A program made the position numbers and the translations under genes. Of a DNA stretch of 33,049 nucleotides, positions 13,846 to 22,902 are shown piece after piece. Every line of letters begins with the position of its first letter. Positions within the stretch are counted from its first letter, which is position 1. Under the pieces are notes generated by a model that was given only the letters and a program-made list of their open reading frames with translations, made no database searches and was not told where the DNA came from. Source of the DNA: Ruminococcus sp. (GTDB lineage Bacteria; Bacillota; Clostridia; Oscillospirales; Ruminococcaceae); assembly GCF_017549005.1 (NCBI RefSeq), contig NZ_JAFYYT010000042.1, positions 1-33,049 on the forward strand. Direction: 5' to 3'.

Positions 13846-15993
13846 TCATTTTTCAGATAAAATAACAGGCCTCATCGTTTTTTCTTCCTCTTCGGCAGTT
13901 TCTATTTTAAAGTCATCGCTTATCTCAGCGTCCTTGCCGAGCTCAAGAAGAATATGCCACTCAGCCATATCAGCGGTCATGACCTCGGGGAATGAGCGCG
14001 ATATTGTAACAGCCGACCCGGTAAATTCCACGACCTTGACCTCTATCGAACCGCTTGGCTCGCTGAGGATAACATCAAGGAGCTTGTGATCACTGAACCA
14101 TTCATCGGTATATTTTCCGATCGCCTCCTTATAGGAGTCCCTGGCATAAATAAAGCTGTTTTCCCTTGAAGTGAGCTGCTTTTCAAGCTGTTCCGCGCTT
14201 GTTATGAGCTTTGCCGCAGGGTATGCTATATTTTCGGAAACTCCGGAGCCCTTTATGTATTTTGCATTGATCTCGTACTTTTTCACATCAGAGGCAGCGG
14301 ACTGCTCCAGTATCTTTTTACGCATAAGGCAGAGGTCGAAAGTATCGAGCTTGTTGTCCGTGCAGAGGTCTGCCGCTTTCCAGTTCATAAGGTAAGCATT
14401 TTTTGAGCCGAGCAGCCACTTCTGAAATACAACGATATCCGCCATGTTGCAGACGCCGTCCTCGTTTATATCGCCGTTTGCGATCCTTGTCACCCTGAAA
14501 GTGATTTCTCCCGAATCATTTGAATAACGCCTGCATTCCCTCGGATTGACCAAAGACGGAGCATATCCGTCGGGAAGCTTATCCTGATTGAGGTAAATAT
14601 CCGGCATATAAGGGTGATCAAAACACAGATAATACGGATTATTGCCTTCACAGTGCGTAATAGTCTCCTGCAAACTATCAGAAAACAGATCTGAAAAATT
14701 CGTTCCGTCGGGAATATCAATAAGCTCTCCCGTGATATCGTCAATAATTGTCACACGTTTTGTATAAGTCTCAAGCTCCTCCGCATTTTCCCATAATACC
14801 TCTGTATCCCTGTAGTCCTCTCTCGGAAGCTCTATTTTCAGGATATCAAGGCCATATGGCTGCGAATACGCTCTGATGACAGACGTAAATAACACATTCA
14901 GCTTACCGTCCCTGTAATAGAGCTTGTTAAGATAATAATAGACAATATGCCCGTCATGCGTGTCACGGAATGTTTTCAGCAGCAACACATTGTCATTAAA
15001 GAAGTCGTCATCGTATGCTGCTGCAAAGTCATTTGCAGCCTTTTCATTCAGGCAGCATGACAGAAACACATTAAGCTCCTCTGCAGAGCTGATGACTGCC
15101 TCTTCTGACTCAAACGCCTTGTCATCGTTCAGTAGACCGTCCCTGACATCTCCCGATTCCATGCTGTAGCTGTCACATGAAAACTTCTCCTTAATGTTCA
15201 GATACTCTGTATGCCTTTTTATCTGTGAAGGGTCGATATCAGGCCGCTCTTCTCCCATATACAAGTAGTTTACGCTGATATCTCCGCCGCTGCGGTAGCC
15301 GCTAACGCCAAGCATTATTCTGTCAACGGCGCCGAGTTCAAAGCCTGCTTCTTCCCACGCCCTGAAATGTTCCTTCATGTTGACAGTATTGTTCAGATGC
15401 CTTCCTTTTCTGCACATTCCCTCTGCAGAAGTGCATATGCTTATGATATCATGATACGCTCTTTCGGGAGTTTCGCTGAAACAGCCATACTGATCGCGGA
15501 TTATATCATAAAGCTCATATGTACGGCCGTCAATCTCGGTTTTAGCTATATAGTTGTAATTTCCGGGCGGTCTCCAGCTGCCCCATGTTTCTATAATGCT
15601 GAACTGCGTTCTGCTGTCCTTAATGGTGCCGTATACGTATAAATAGCTGTTGTTATTAAAATACAGGTCGGCGTCATAGCTTACGTAATAATCGGAAAAA
15701 TCGGAAGCATTTACGGACTCCTCAAACTTTTTTCCCTTCATGCACAAAGTGTCCTCTATATTATCGCCCCATGAGAAGCTGAAACCGTTATTATCCGTAT
15801 TTTCATAGCTGATATCGCCCACTTCGTTTTGCAGCCATATCTCATAATCATAACCATTGACCGAATCCATTAATTCATAATCCATTGCAGCCGCTGTCAT
15901 AGGCACTTTATTATAAGACGTAAATGCGGAAGCTGCCAGAATACAAGCTCCTGATAGAACAAAAGAAAGTACTTTTCCAGTTATCCTTCTCAA
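13846..15993 (-). CDS. Secreted dockerin protein with a catalytically dead GH11 domain and duplicated PrcB-like domains
   Basis: A 715-residue exported protein. Residues 47-245 align well with GH11: GYDYEIWLQN, FSFSW, YVYGTIKDSRTQFSII, ETWGSWRPPG and GVSGYRSGGDISV. The nucleophile Glu is Gln130 (RTQFSII versus LMEYYIV) and the acid/base Glu is Ser231 (VSGYRSGG versus IEGYRSNG), so it should not hydrolyse xylan. An alpha/beta domain (about 285-410: SSAEELNVFLS, DDDFFNDNVLLL) recurs after the dockerin (about 597-695: TSAEQLEKQL, TDEWFSDHKLLDVI, MTADMAEWHILLEL) and resembles PrcB/DUF-type domains. A full dockerin sits internally at 507-564 (GDINEDGVCNMADIV; the second loop LCTDNKLDTFD). The start is TTG at 15993 with GGAG seven bases upstream. 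First gene of an operon with 11556-13832. Confidence 0.8.
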   Translation of the reverse strand: MRRITGKVLSFVLSGACILAASAFTSYNKVPMTAAAMDYELMDSVNGYDYEIWLQNEVGDISYENTDNNGFSFSWGDNIEDTLCMKGKKFEESVNASDFSDYYVSYDADLYFNNNSYLYVYGTIKDSRTQFSIIETWGSWRPPGNYNYIAKTEIDGRTYELYDIIRDQYGCFSETPERAYHDIISICTSAEGMCRKGRHLNNTVNMKEHFRAWEEAGFELGAVDRIMLGVSGYRSGGDISVNYLYMGEERPDIDPSQIKRHTEYLNIKEKFSCDSYSMESGDVRDGLLNDDKAFESEEAVISSAEELNVFLSCCLNEKAANDFAAAYDDDFFNDNVLLLKTFRDTHDGHIVYYYLNKLYYRDGKLNVLFTSVIRAYSQPYGLDILKIELPREDYRDTEVLWENAEELETYTKRVTIIDDITGELIDIPDGTNFSDLFSDSLQETITHCEGNNPYYLCFDHPYMPDIYLNQDKLPDGYAPSLVNPRECRRYSNDSGEITFRVTRIANGDINEDGVCNMADIVVFQKWLLGSKNAYLMNWKAADLCTDNKLDTFDLCLMRKKILEQSAASDVKKYEINAKYIKGSGVSENIAYPAAKLITSAEQLEKQLTSRENSFIYARDSYKEAIGKYTDEWFSDHKLLDVILSEPSGSIEVKVVEFTGSAVTISRSFPEVMTADMAEWHILLELGKDAEISDDFKIETAEEEEKTMRPVILSEK

Positions 15994-16033
15994 AAGATCA
16001 CTCCTCTCCTTATGAAATATTATATATAATTTT

Positions 16034-16061
16034 ATTATACTTGTAAAGAAATATTAGTCAA
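16034..16061 (-). promoter_or_regulatory. Sigma-A promoter of the GH11-like operon
   Basis: On the minus strand TTGACT (16056-16061) and TATAAT (16034-16039) are 16 bp apart. Confidence 0.7.
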
Positions 16062-16078
16062 GTGAACTATTGCTGAAA

Positions 16079-16097
16079 TTGGCGGCATTAACGCCAA
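16079..16097. repeat. 19-bp palindrome upstream of the promoter
   Basis: TTGGCG-GCATTAA-CGCCAA: perfect 6-bp arms around 7 bp, 18 bp upstream of the -35 box of the minus-strand operon and next to the serpin terminator. It could be an operator; no known site is claimed. Confidence 0.5.
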
Positions 16098-16112
16098 AAA
16101 TTGCTGTAAACT

Positions 16113-16156
16113 GCAAAAGATCCCGCGTTTCCAAACATAAACGCAGGATCTTTTGC
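16113..16156 (-). terminator. Terminator of the serpin gene
   Basis: GCAAAAGATCC-GCGTTT and AAACGC-GGATCTTTTGC form a long stem with one mismatch and an 8-nt loop; the stem's own TTTT supplies the U-tract on either strand. Confidence 0.8.
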
Positions 16157-16167
16157 TTATGGAGTAT

Positions 16168-18078
16168 TTACCTTTGATTCTCGTCGAGCATAGTTGCTGC
16201 TCCTATGAATACAGGAACATTGTTCTTGTCAACGATCATGTAAATGAAAGGTCTGTCAAGCTCGATGTATTTCTTTTCCTTCTGAGGGCGTGCAGCATTG
16301 CCCATCATCATAACGTAAGTTACGGCAGCTGCCTTTGTCCCCTTTTCGGTGACTTCTATCCTTGTCTTATGGAAAACATCGTCGATATAGAGCGGTCCGT
16401 TTACAGACTCGCTCATCTTGCCGAAGTCCGCTTTTGATGTGAAAGCCTCGCTCATTCCCATACTGCTGAGAACTTCCTTGAGGGACTTCGAATAATTGTA
16501 CTTGAATTTCGGTATCATTACGTTGAGCTCGATAGTATCGGGATCAACGTACTCCTTGAGCCCCTCTGCAAGCTTTTCGCCGTCAAGCTCCTTGATATAC
16601 TGTACGATATCATTTTCCTTAGGGAGTATTCCCACGAAGCTGTAATTGTTGTATATGTAGGGCTTCTTGAAAGCGTCTGCGTCGCCGAGGTCGAAGTACA
16701 TTGTCTCTTCACTGTTCATTCTCTGTATATTATGCTCCTTACCATTGAGATCGGTGAACTTGCCGTCTCTGCTCTCTGTGTAAGGCTTCTCCCATTCAGC
16801 CTCGAAATAGAGAGCATTTATAAGCATCATCAGATCATCGGGATCAAGAGAGTTAGGACCAAGAAGAGTAGGTATCATGCCCTTTGTGTTCTTGTCCACC
16901 CAGCCGTTGACGTCGTTAACGGTGCTTTCGTCAAACGGAGTCTTGTATATAGCAGAGTTGTAGTACTTCTTGTTCGCTTCGAGGAAATCATTTTTTACCT
17001 CAAACCCATCCCTTATCCATATGGAGTTGGCAACATACAGCTTCTCCTTTTCCTTGTCGGGGAGATTTGCCACATAGTAAGCCATATACTCGTTAATATC
17101 GTCAATAGTCAGACCGTTTCCGAGTACCTTTTCCATTTCCTCCTTTGTACTTCCGTCAGCGCCGTTTGCAGTCATTGCAAGCGCAGACGAAATGGAAAAC
17201 GGAGAGATAAGGAGATTTTCCTCGCCGCTCTTTGTCGGGTCGAAGCATTTTTTCAGCAGTTCCACGCCGAACTTCATTTCAGCCTTTGCAAAATCCTCAT
17301 CTGTGACCTTTCCCTCTTCCGCAAGTACATCAACTTTATCGTCGAGCCTTACGCTTCCGATAACAGCATTGCCGTAGAAGTTATCGGCTGCACCAAGCAG
17401 AAAATCCGTAACTCTTGCAAGGTCGTCGGCGTCGATAGTATCATTCTTGTTTATATCTGCATTGAGGAACATTTCATTAGTGAGCTCCTGTTCCGAACCG
17501 CCTGCAAGGTATTTTCTGTAAGCGATAAGATCAAAGGAATCCACTGTTCCGTCATCGTTTATATCTCCATAGAAGTGAACGCTCGGAGATTTGACATAAA
17601 CTATTTCATCTATCAGATATTCACTTTCCCTGCTTGTGAAATTTTCATCGACTTCATTCTCTGCTTCGCGGAGCGACTGATACTCTCTCTGACATCTTAT
17701 TTTCAGAGTAACGATAGTACCCTCGCTTATTTCGCTCATCAATGATCTGTTTCTTACAATTTTCTTCTTTTCCTCGGCGTCGGCCTCACTGCCGGCTTTG
17801 ACAGGAACGATTAAATGCAGTAAACGTGACGGATACCATGTGGAATATACGCCGTCGACCTTTGGAACAGCGTGAATGCGGAATTTTCCGTCCTGAACGT
17901 AAGCATTGTATATACATATGTTCTTCAGCTCGTACTCATACGTTTGCTGTTGTGTTGTCTGAGCGCTGGCGGTAAAAATACCTGAGCTGTTCTGCGGCAG
18001 ATAGCTTACAGTGCCAAGAGCCAGTGCAAGACTCATGATACCGGCAGTTATCTTTGTAAATTTCTTAATGTTTCTCAT
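16168..18078 (-). CDS. Dockerin-bearing secreted serpin (636 aa)
   Basis: A suicide inhibitor of serine or cysteine proteases. Residues 1-40 hold a Sec signal. An unrecognised domain follows to about 170 (TYEYELKNICIYNAYV..., SEYLIDEIVYVKS). Next come a complete dockerin (YGDINDDGTVDSFDLIAY, then NADINKNDTIDADDLARV) and the serpin fold (about 245-636) with NLLISPFSISSALAMTANGA, MLINALYFEAEWEKPY and the C-terminal DRPFIYMIVD. The reactive loop hinge EKGTKAAAVT starts at 578 with the small residues needed for strand insertion, so it should be inhibitory. Counting from P17 puts P1 near Asn594, give or take two residues. Dockerin serpins (PinA of Clostridium thermocellum) protect cellulosomes from proteolysis. 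Start ATG with GGGAGGAG upstream. Confidence 0.95.
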   Translation of the reverse strand: MRNIKKFTKITAGIMSLALALGTVSYLPQNSSGIFTASAQTTQQQTYEYELKNICIYNAYVQDGKFRIHAVPKVDGVYSTWYPSRLLHLIVPVKAGSEADAEEKKKIVRNRSLMSEISEGTIVTLKIRCQREYQSLREAENEVDENFTSRESEYLIDEIVYVKSPSVHFYGDINDDGTVDSFDLIAYRKYLAGGSEQELTNEMFLNADINKNDTIDADDLARVTDFLLGAADNFYGNAVIGSVRLDDKVDVLAEEGKVTDEDFAKAEMKFGVELLKKCFDPTKSGEENLLISPFSISSALAMTANGADGSTKEEMEKVLGNGLTIDDINEYMAYYVANLPDKEKEKLYVANSIWIRDGFEVKNDFLEANKKYYNSAIYKTPFDESTVNDVNGWVDKNTKGMIPTLLGPNSLDPDDLMMLINALYFEAEWEKPYTESRDGKFTDLNGKEHNIQRMNSEETMYFDLGDADAFKKPYIYNNYSFVGILPKENDIVQYIKELDGEKLAEGLKEYVDPDTIELNVMIPKFKYNYSKSLKEVLSSMGMSEAFTSKADFGKMSESVNGPLYIDDVFHKTRIEVTEKGTKAAAVTYVMMMGNAARPQKEKKYIELDRPFIYMIVDKNNVPVFIGAATMLDENQR

Positions 18079-18133
18079 AATACATTACTCCTCCCGTATT
18101 TAATGAAGTTATGAGAGTTTTTCCCATGTTTTC

Positions 18134-18162
18134 AGTATATCACCCTGTTTTTCCCTTGTCAA
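18134..18162 (-). promoter_or_regulatory. Sigma-A promoter of the serpin gene
   Basis: On the minus strand TTGACA (18157-18162), 17 bp, TATACT (18134-18139). Confidence 0.8.
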
Positions 18163-18317
18163 TCCAAAGGGCGGAGCTAACCTCAAAAACAGCATTAAGA
18201 CTAATTTCATCAGTATTTTTATGTAAATCTGCATAAAAAGATACTTTGCCTATCACATGAAAAGCTTCTCATATTTGAACAAAGCACACTTATGTTAAAA
18301 CATTTGCGCATAAACAG

Positions 18318-18345
18318 AAAAGCTCCGCAGTGGCGAAGCTTTTCC
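18318..18345 (-). terminator. Terminator of the arabinofuranosidase gene
   Basis: AAAAGCTcCGC and GCGaAGCTTTT pair with one mismatch around a 3-4 nt loop, just after the stop codon; TTTTCTGTTT follows on the minus strand. Confidence 0.65.
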
Positions 18346-18357
18346 GAAGGATCCTGT

Positions 18358-21300
18358 TTATTCAAATGATGAGATCTTGTGAAGGAGATACTCCTGAATG
18401 CGGAGGGCGTCGCCTGAGGTAATTCCCCTGCTTGAAGTGTCGACATCTGCATTTATGCAGCCCTGCTGAGTGATAGCTCCCTTGTCGGTACCGCCTGAGC
18501 CGTACTTGTTGGGATTAGCAAGAGCCTGCATTATCAGCACAGCGTCGGACATATCAACTGCCCCGTCGCAGTTTGCGTCGCCGGGCTTTGTGGGCTTCGG
18601 CAGCTCTGTCGCAGTCGTGGTCGAAGTGGTAGTTGCAGTTGTTGTCGCCGCTGTAGTTACAGTCGGCAGTTCAGCACTTTCCAGCTCGCGGATAATTATG
18701 TAGTTCACATTTATAGCCTTGTCAGCTGAAACGATATCGAGCTGTACGGCTCCGTTTGCAGGAACAGTCATCTCGCCCTTTGAAGCCGTCTTTCCGTCGG
18801 TCACGCAGTTCTCCATGATACACTTTGATACAGTGGAATCATAGTTCGTATAAACGGAGGGCTTTGTGGAACAGTTCCACGGGTCGCTGAAGCAGATCTC
18901 CACGGAGTATTTGCCGGGGTGCAAGGTAAAGCCGTAGGAGATACGTCGGTCCATATTGTTTTCGTACTGATTTTTCGTGTAGCGGAATGAAGCCGTCTTG
19001 TCCCTTCCGTCAGCGGTGTTGTACTCGTCGCACCATGTATTTGCAGTATAAAGTCCGCCGCTCTTTGACTTTCCGTTGTACTGGTCAGTCGGGTCGTCGA
19101 TGAGTCCCCACGCCGCGCCTGTTACCTCGTCATAACCGTATATCTGCTCGGTGACGCTGTTATAGAAGCCAAGCTTGTCCGAACCTGTTACGGTATAGGT
19201 ATCATGGTCGCCGCAGTCAACGAAGTAGGCAATACTGCTGTCGTACTGATAAAGCGGTCTTGCGGCAGTCATATAGATGAAATCGCAGACCTTTGCTGAC
19301 TCCCCGCCGTTATCGGAGGAGAAGCCGACTGTTACCACATCGTATTCTGTTCCGTCGGCAGTTACGTGCTGTGAATACTTATCGATTATATCCTGCGGGA
19401 GCATGATGTTCACGTCGTAAACGTCCTCGCTGCCCTTGTAGCTGAGAGTTCCGCTGTAGATAACAGAATCCCCCGCAGTTATGCGTATGGTCTTGTTATT
19501 GTCTGCCTTGCGGAACTTTACTGTGAGATAGTTGTAGTCCGCTTCCTTGTCTATTGCCATGCGGTATGTGAAGTATCCGCCGCTCTTTGCATAGCGGTAG
19601 GTACTGTCATCTGTCACTCCCTGAGTATTTACCTCCTGCATATCGTGGAGGTTATCGTTCTCGTACTGTCCGTAACCGGGCTGAACCGTATCGGTAACAG
19701 TCTTTTTACAGCGTGAAGGCCGTTCAACTGTTGTGTTGTCGCTCTGAAAGTTCCAGTAAATGCCGTATCTCTGCTGATACTGCCTGTAATGAGGCGAAAA
19801 AGTGAGAGTATGGTCGGTGTCCTTGAGCGTGAACTTCATGGACGAGCCGTCCCTTACGAGATGACTGCCGATATTCGCCATAAATGTGCTTACGGACGAA
19901 TTGTCTGATATCTGTATATTCTCGGAAGGCGTGACCTTATCCTTGGGGATAGTTACCCACATTCCCGTTGAACCTGTTGCCATATTCTGCTTGCCCAGCT
20001 CAGCACTGAGGACTACAGGTCCGTATTTGAAGCCGTAGACCGTATTCTTGTCAGGGAGAGCATATGCTTTTACAGTCTCGGGGATAGTAAGCTCAATGAC
20101 GTCTCCAGTCCTGAAGTCGCCGGTTACCTGAGCATAGCCGTTTACGGTCTTGTATGAGTAAGCCTCGCCGTCAACGCTGACCTTCATCTTGCCTGCTGTC
20201 CAGTCGGGGATACGGAAGCGGAAATCAACTGCTCCGCTGCCGTCAATGGTAAATTTAGCCGTATCCGACTCGGGTATCGAGCTTTCCTGCGTTATCTTCA
20301 TTTCCCTGTCAGCCCAGTTAAGCACCGAGCTCTGATACAAATTGACATACAGCGTGTCGTCGCTGTGCATATATATGGTGTCGCCAAGCTTTGTGAAGCT
20401 CTCCATACCGCTTCCCGTACAGCACCAGAAGTGGTCGAATTCGGAGCTGTAGACCTTGAAATATCCCGTCGCCATAGGCTGAAAATAGGTAGTCATACCT
20501 GTTTCGGGATTCTGTGAGGAAAGTATGGAGTTATAGTATGTATTCTCATAGAAGTCCATGTACTTGCTGTCGCCTGTTATCTTAAAGAGCTCACGGCTGA
20601 GCTTGAGCATATTGTAGGAATTGCAGGTCTCGCAGTTGCAGTTTGTGCGCTCCTTGTCGAGAACATCGTCCATACCGAAATGCTCCCATTCGCTGTTGCC
20701 GCCAGTGATGTAGGTATGGTGAGCGACTACCATGTCCCAGAAAGCCTCAGCGTATTTCAGATAGCGTGAAGCATCGACCTTTTCGCCATTGACGGTCCTG
20801 CCGTCGAGAGCTATATAGCGCTTGAGAGCGCCGAGGAACTTCGGGATAGTAGTATTTGCGTGCTTATTGTTGAGCACGTTTGCGCCGCCCTTTAAAACAG
20901 CCTCATGCAGGTTGGTCTCATCGAAATAGTGAGCAGCCGCTGCGTGCTCGTCCTTTCCGGTTATCATGTACAGGTCGTAGAGGCAGTCGTTCATTCCGCC
21001 GTATTCGATGGAAAGCACGGTATTGTGCTTCTGCTCGTTCCACGTCCTGCAGCGGTTGTACACCCAGTCGCCGAGCCCCGAGCCCAGCTCCTTTGCAGGC
21101 TCGTAGCCTGTAGCGTTATAGATATCTACGATTCCCGCAATGAGCTTGTGCATGGTGTACCACGGCACCCATGCTTCGTTGATGATGTTCGCCTTGCCGA
21201 CTTCAACATTGTCGAACTGCACCTCTACTCCCGTTCCGTTAGGGTGAGCAGCCGCCCACACAAAGCCCTGCCTGCCCTTTGAGTTCTTCTGGCACTCGCG

Positions 21301-21714
21301 GAGACCGTCCACAAGCGCGAACATCTTCGTACTTATCTCCCTGCGCTGCGAGTCGCTGAGCTCGGGGTGGAGATAAGCCTGTGCAAGAGCTGTGAGGTAA
21401 TGTCCTACAGCGTGACCTGCGATATTGGTGTTTTCCCAGCCGCCGTAGCGCTTTGCACCCTTAGTGTTCAGACCTGCGTTTTCGCGGAAGCCTGCAAGGA
21501 GCCTGTCGTTGTCAAATGAGAGCAGGTATTTGAGCTCCTTATCGAATGCGTTTGTGCAGTATTCGTCAGTCATGGTGACGTCTGCAAGGGTGAAGTTCCT
21601 GATGTCGGGGCTATCCGCTGCCGCGGTATCGGATACGGGAAAGCTTGCCGCAGTGCAAGCTAAAGCAGCGGATAATCCAAATGATGTCATTCGCGAGATG
21701 AATTTCCTTCTCAT
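18358..21714 (-). CDS. Dockerin GH127/GH146-type beta-L-arabinofuranosidase (1118 aa)
   Basis: Secreted exo-enzyme expected to release beta-L-arabinofuranose from arabinan or hydroxyproline-linked glycans. Residues 1-33 are a signal peptide. The catalytic DUF1680 domain spans about 40-640. The zinc/nucleophile set is visible: E362 and C364 in NCNCETCNSYNML, C431-C432 in HFWCCTGSGME, matching Glu338, Cys340, Cys417 and Cys418 of HypBA1. A DUF6805-like beta domain (around 760-880) and a malectin-like CBM (around 890-1030, YFVDCGDHDTYTV...) follow. A short Thr-rich linker leads to a C-terminal dockerin of the NPNKYG type (GDANCDGAVDMSDAV, NADVDTSSRGITSGDAL). The ATG at 21714 has AAGGAGG upstream; a 37-codon upstream extension crosses the promoter and is rejected. 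Confidence 0.9.
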   Translation of the reverse strand: MRRKFISRMTSFGLSAALACTAASFPVSDTAAADSPDIRNFTLADVTMTDEYCTNAFDKELKYLLSFDNDRLLAGFRENAGLNTKGAKRYGGWENTNIAGHAVGHYLTALAQAYLHPELSDSQRREISTKMFALVDGLRECQKNSKGRQGFVWAAAHPNGTGVEVQFDNVEVGKANIINEAWVPWYTMHKLIAGIVDIYNATGYEPAKELGSGLGDWVYNRCRTWNEQKHNTVLSIEYGGMNDCLYDLYMITGKDEHAAAAHYFDETNLHEAVLKGGANVLNNKHANTTIPKFLGALKRYIALDGRTVNGEKVDASRYLKYAEAFWDMVVAHHTYITGGNSEWEHFGMDDVLDKERTNCNCETCNSYNMLKLSRELFKITGDSKYMDFYENTYYNSILSSQNPETGMTTYFQPMATGYFKVYSSEFDHFWCCTGSGMESFTKLGDTIYMHSDDTLYVNLYQSSVLNWADREMKITQESSIPESDTAKFTIDGSGAVDFRFRIPDWTAGKMKVSVDGEAYSYKTVNGYAQVTGDFRTGDVIELTIPETVKAYALPDKNTVYGFKYGPVVLSAELGKQNMATGSTGMWVTIPKDKVTPSENIQISDNSSVSTFMANIGSHLVRDGSSMKFTLKDTDHTLTFSPHYRQYQQRYGIYWNFQSDNTTVERPSRCKKTVTDTVQPGYGQYENDNLHDMQEVNTQGVTDDSTYRYAKSGGYFTYRMAIDKEADYNYLTVKFRKADNNKTIRITAGDSVIYSGTLSYKGSEDVYDVNIMLPQDIIDKYSQHVTADGTEYDVVTVGFSSDNGGESAKVCDFIYMTAARPLYQYDSSIAYFVDCGDHDTYTVTGSDKLGFYNSVTEQIYGYDEVTGAAWGLIDDPTDQYNGKSKSGGLYTANTWCDEYNTADGRDKTASFRYTKNQYENNMDRRISYGFTLHPGKYSVEICFSDPWNCSTKPSVYTNYDSTVSKCIMENCVTDGKTASKGEMTVPANGAVQLDIVSADKAINVNYIIIRELESAELPTVTTAATTTATTTSTTTATELPKPTKPGDANCDGAVDMSDAVLIMQALANPNKYGSGGTDKGAITQQGCINADVDTSSRGITSGDALRIQEYLLHKISSFE

Positions 21715-21749
21715 AATGGATTCCTCCTTAAATTTTAATATCCGCTTAT

Positions 21750-21778
21750 ATTTTATATTATAATCCGACGGACTGCAA
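21750..21778 (-). promoter_or_regulatory. Probable sigma-A promoter of the arabinofuranosidase gene
   Basis: On the minus strand TTGCAG (21773-21778), 17 bp, TAAAAT (21750-21755). Both boxes are imperfect. Confidence 0.5.
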
Positions 21779-21915
21779 CCCATAAAATAACGCAAAAGGT
21801 TGAAAATATTATGCTTTATGTACAATCATGCTCAATCAATGAGTTATCGTGCTGTGTATATTCACAAATCGCGAACCTTTTTATTCCCAATACTGTGTCA
21901 AGCCGTCCGAACGAG

Positions 21916-21944
21916 TTGAAATAATTTTGCTTATATGATATAAT
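21916..21944 (+). promoter_or_regulatory. Sigma-A promoter of the DUF6678-like gene
   Basis: TTGAAA (21916-21921), 17 bp, TATAAT (21939-21944), 45 bp before the chosen ATG. Confidence 0.75.
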
Positions 21945-21988
21945 GATTTCAGCGTCCAGCAAATGAACTAACAGAAATGGGTGATAAT

Positions 21989-22672
21989 ATGCTGCATGAA
22001 ACCTTACGGAAGGTACTTGACACACGAAGCGGAGTAATCCTTCCCAACAGCCCGCAGAAAGGGAACTGCTATGAAACAGTTTTTGACGCAGAATGGAAAG
22101 GAAATGTGCATTTTGTAGTTGTAATGTCGGAATTTCGCCGTAATCCCGGCCATTACCATGTCATAAGAGACGGGCAGCCAATATCGCCGACCTATACCTT
22201 TACCAAAACAGACGAGTCGCTTTTCAGAAAAATGCAGAGACTTATAGACGATATTGAAAACGGCAAATTCAGCAGCAAAAAGACTCTTAGTGAAAGGATC
22301 ACTTCTTTTGTTGAACAAAACGGAGCGGTTTCCTGCATGAACAACACCAAATGGCGCGAGCTTCTCGGAGCTCTGAACGAAAACATGAAAAATATCGAGA
22401 TACAGTACAAGAACATATTCGACGAAAAAGCTCCTGATGAATACTGGGAACTCTATGGCGATGAGGATATAGAGCATATGAATCCCGCTCAGATCCAATG
22501 GCTGAAAATAAAGCATACTATCACAGAATACAGACACCGCGGAGCTCTGCTTCCCCCCGAAACCGAAAGCTATGACAAAAAGGAAGAGCTTATGCAGATA
22601 TTCCGCAAATACAATATCCCTTATGAATACGATGAAAGTGAAAATGCATTCGTGGTATTCGGGTATAAATAA
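21989..22672 (+). CDS. Cytosolic protein with DUF6678-like C-terminal half (227 aa)
   Basis: No signal peptide or membrane segment. The N-terminal half (about 1-95: GNCYETVFDAEWKGNVHFVV, then NPGHYHVIRDGQPISPTYTF) and the C-terminal half (about 100-227: SCMNNTKWRELLGALNENM, YWELYGDEDIEHMNPAQIQW, ITEYRHRGALLPPE) look like separate domains. From memory the C-terminal pattern resembles DUF6678, a family without known function. The ATG at 21989 is chosen over 21977 because GGGTGA lies just before it. It stands alone between two carbohydrate genes with its own promoter, so context does not give a role. Confidence 0.75.
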   Translation: MLHETLRKVLDTRSGVILPNSPQKGNCYETVFDAEWKGNVHFVVVMSEFRRNPGHYHVIRDGQPISPTYTFTKTDESLFRKMQRLIDDIENGKFSSKKTLSERITSFVEQNGAVSCMNNTKWRELLGALNENMKNIEIQYKNIFDEKAPDEYWELYGDEDIEHMNPAQIQWLKIKHTITEYRHRGALLPPETESYDKKEELMQIFRKYNIPYEYDESENAFVVFGYK

Positions 22673-22792
22673 TACATATTGCTCACATATCATATGCCTA
22701 ATATTTATATATGTACATCATCTATGTGTTTTTGCCTTGTTGGACTTAAAATAGTCAATACGCCGAATTCTTTTTCTGTAACCGATTTTTAG

Positions 22793-22821
22793 TTGAAATA
22801 CGCTTTCAGTTGTGATATATT
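22793..22821 (+). promoter_or_regulatory. Sigma-A promoter of the lipoprotein gene
   Basis: TTGAAA (22793-22798), 17 bp, TATATT (22816-22821). Confidence 0.65.
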
Positions 22822-22902
22822 ATAACAGGTCATTAAAGTAGTATTATGACCTGTTTTCTGTTTTTAACGGAAAACAATGACATTATATCAGGAGCGATAA
22901 AT

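Noticed and set aside
18219-18452. 77-codon minus-strand frame across the arabinofuranosidase terminator
   Set aside because: It begins inside the 3' end of that gene and spans its terminator.
21715-21825. 37-codon N-terminal extension of the arabinofuranosidase
   Set aside because: It covers the promoter and would place the signal peptide internally; AAGGAGG supports the ATG at 21714.
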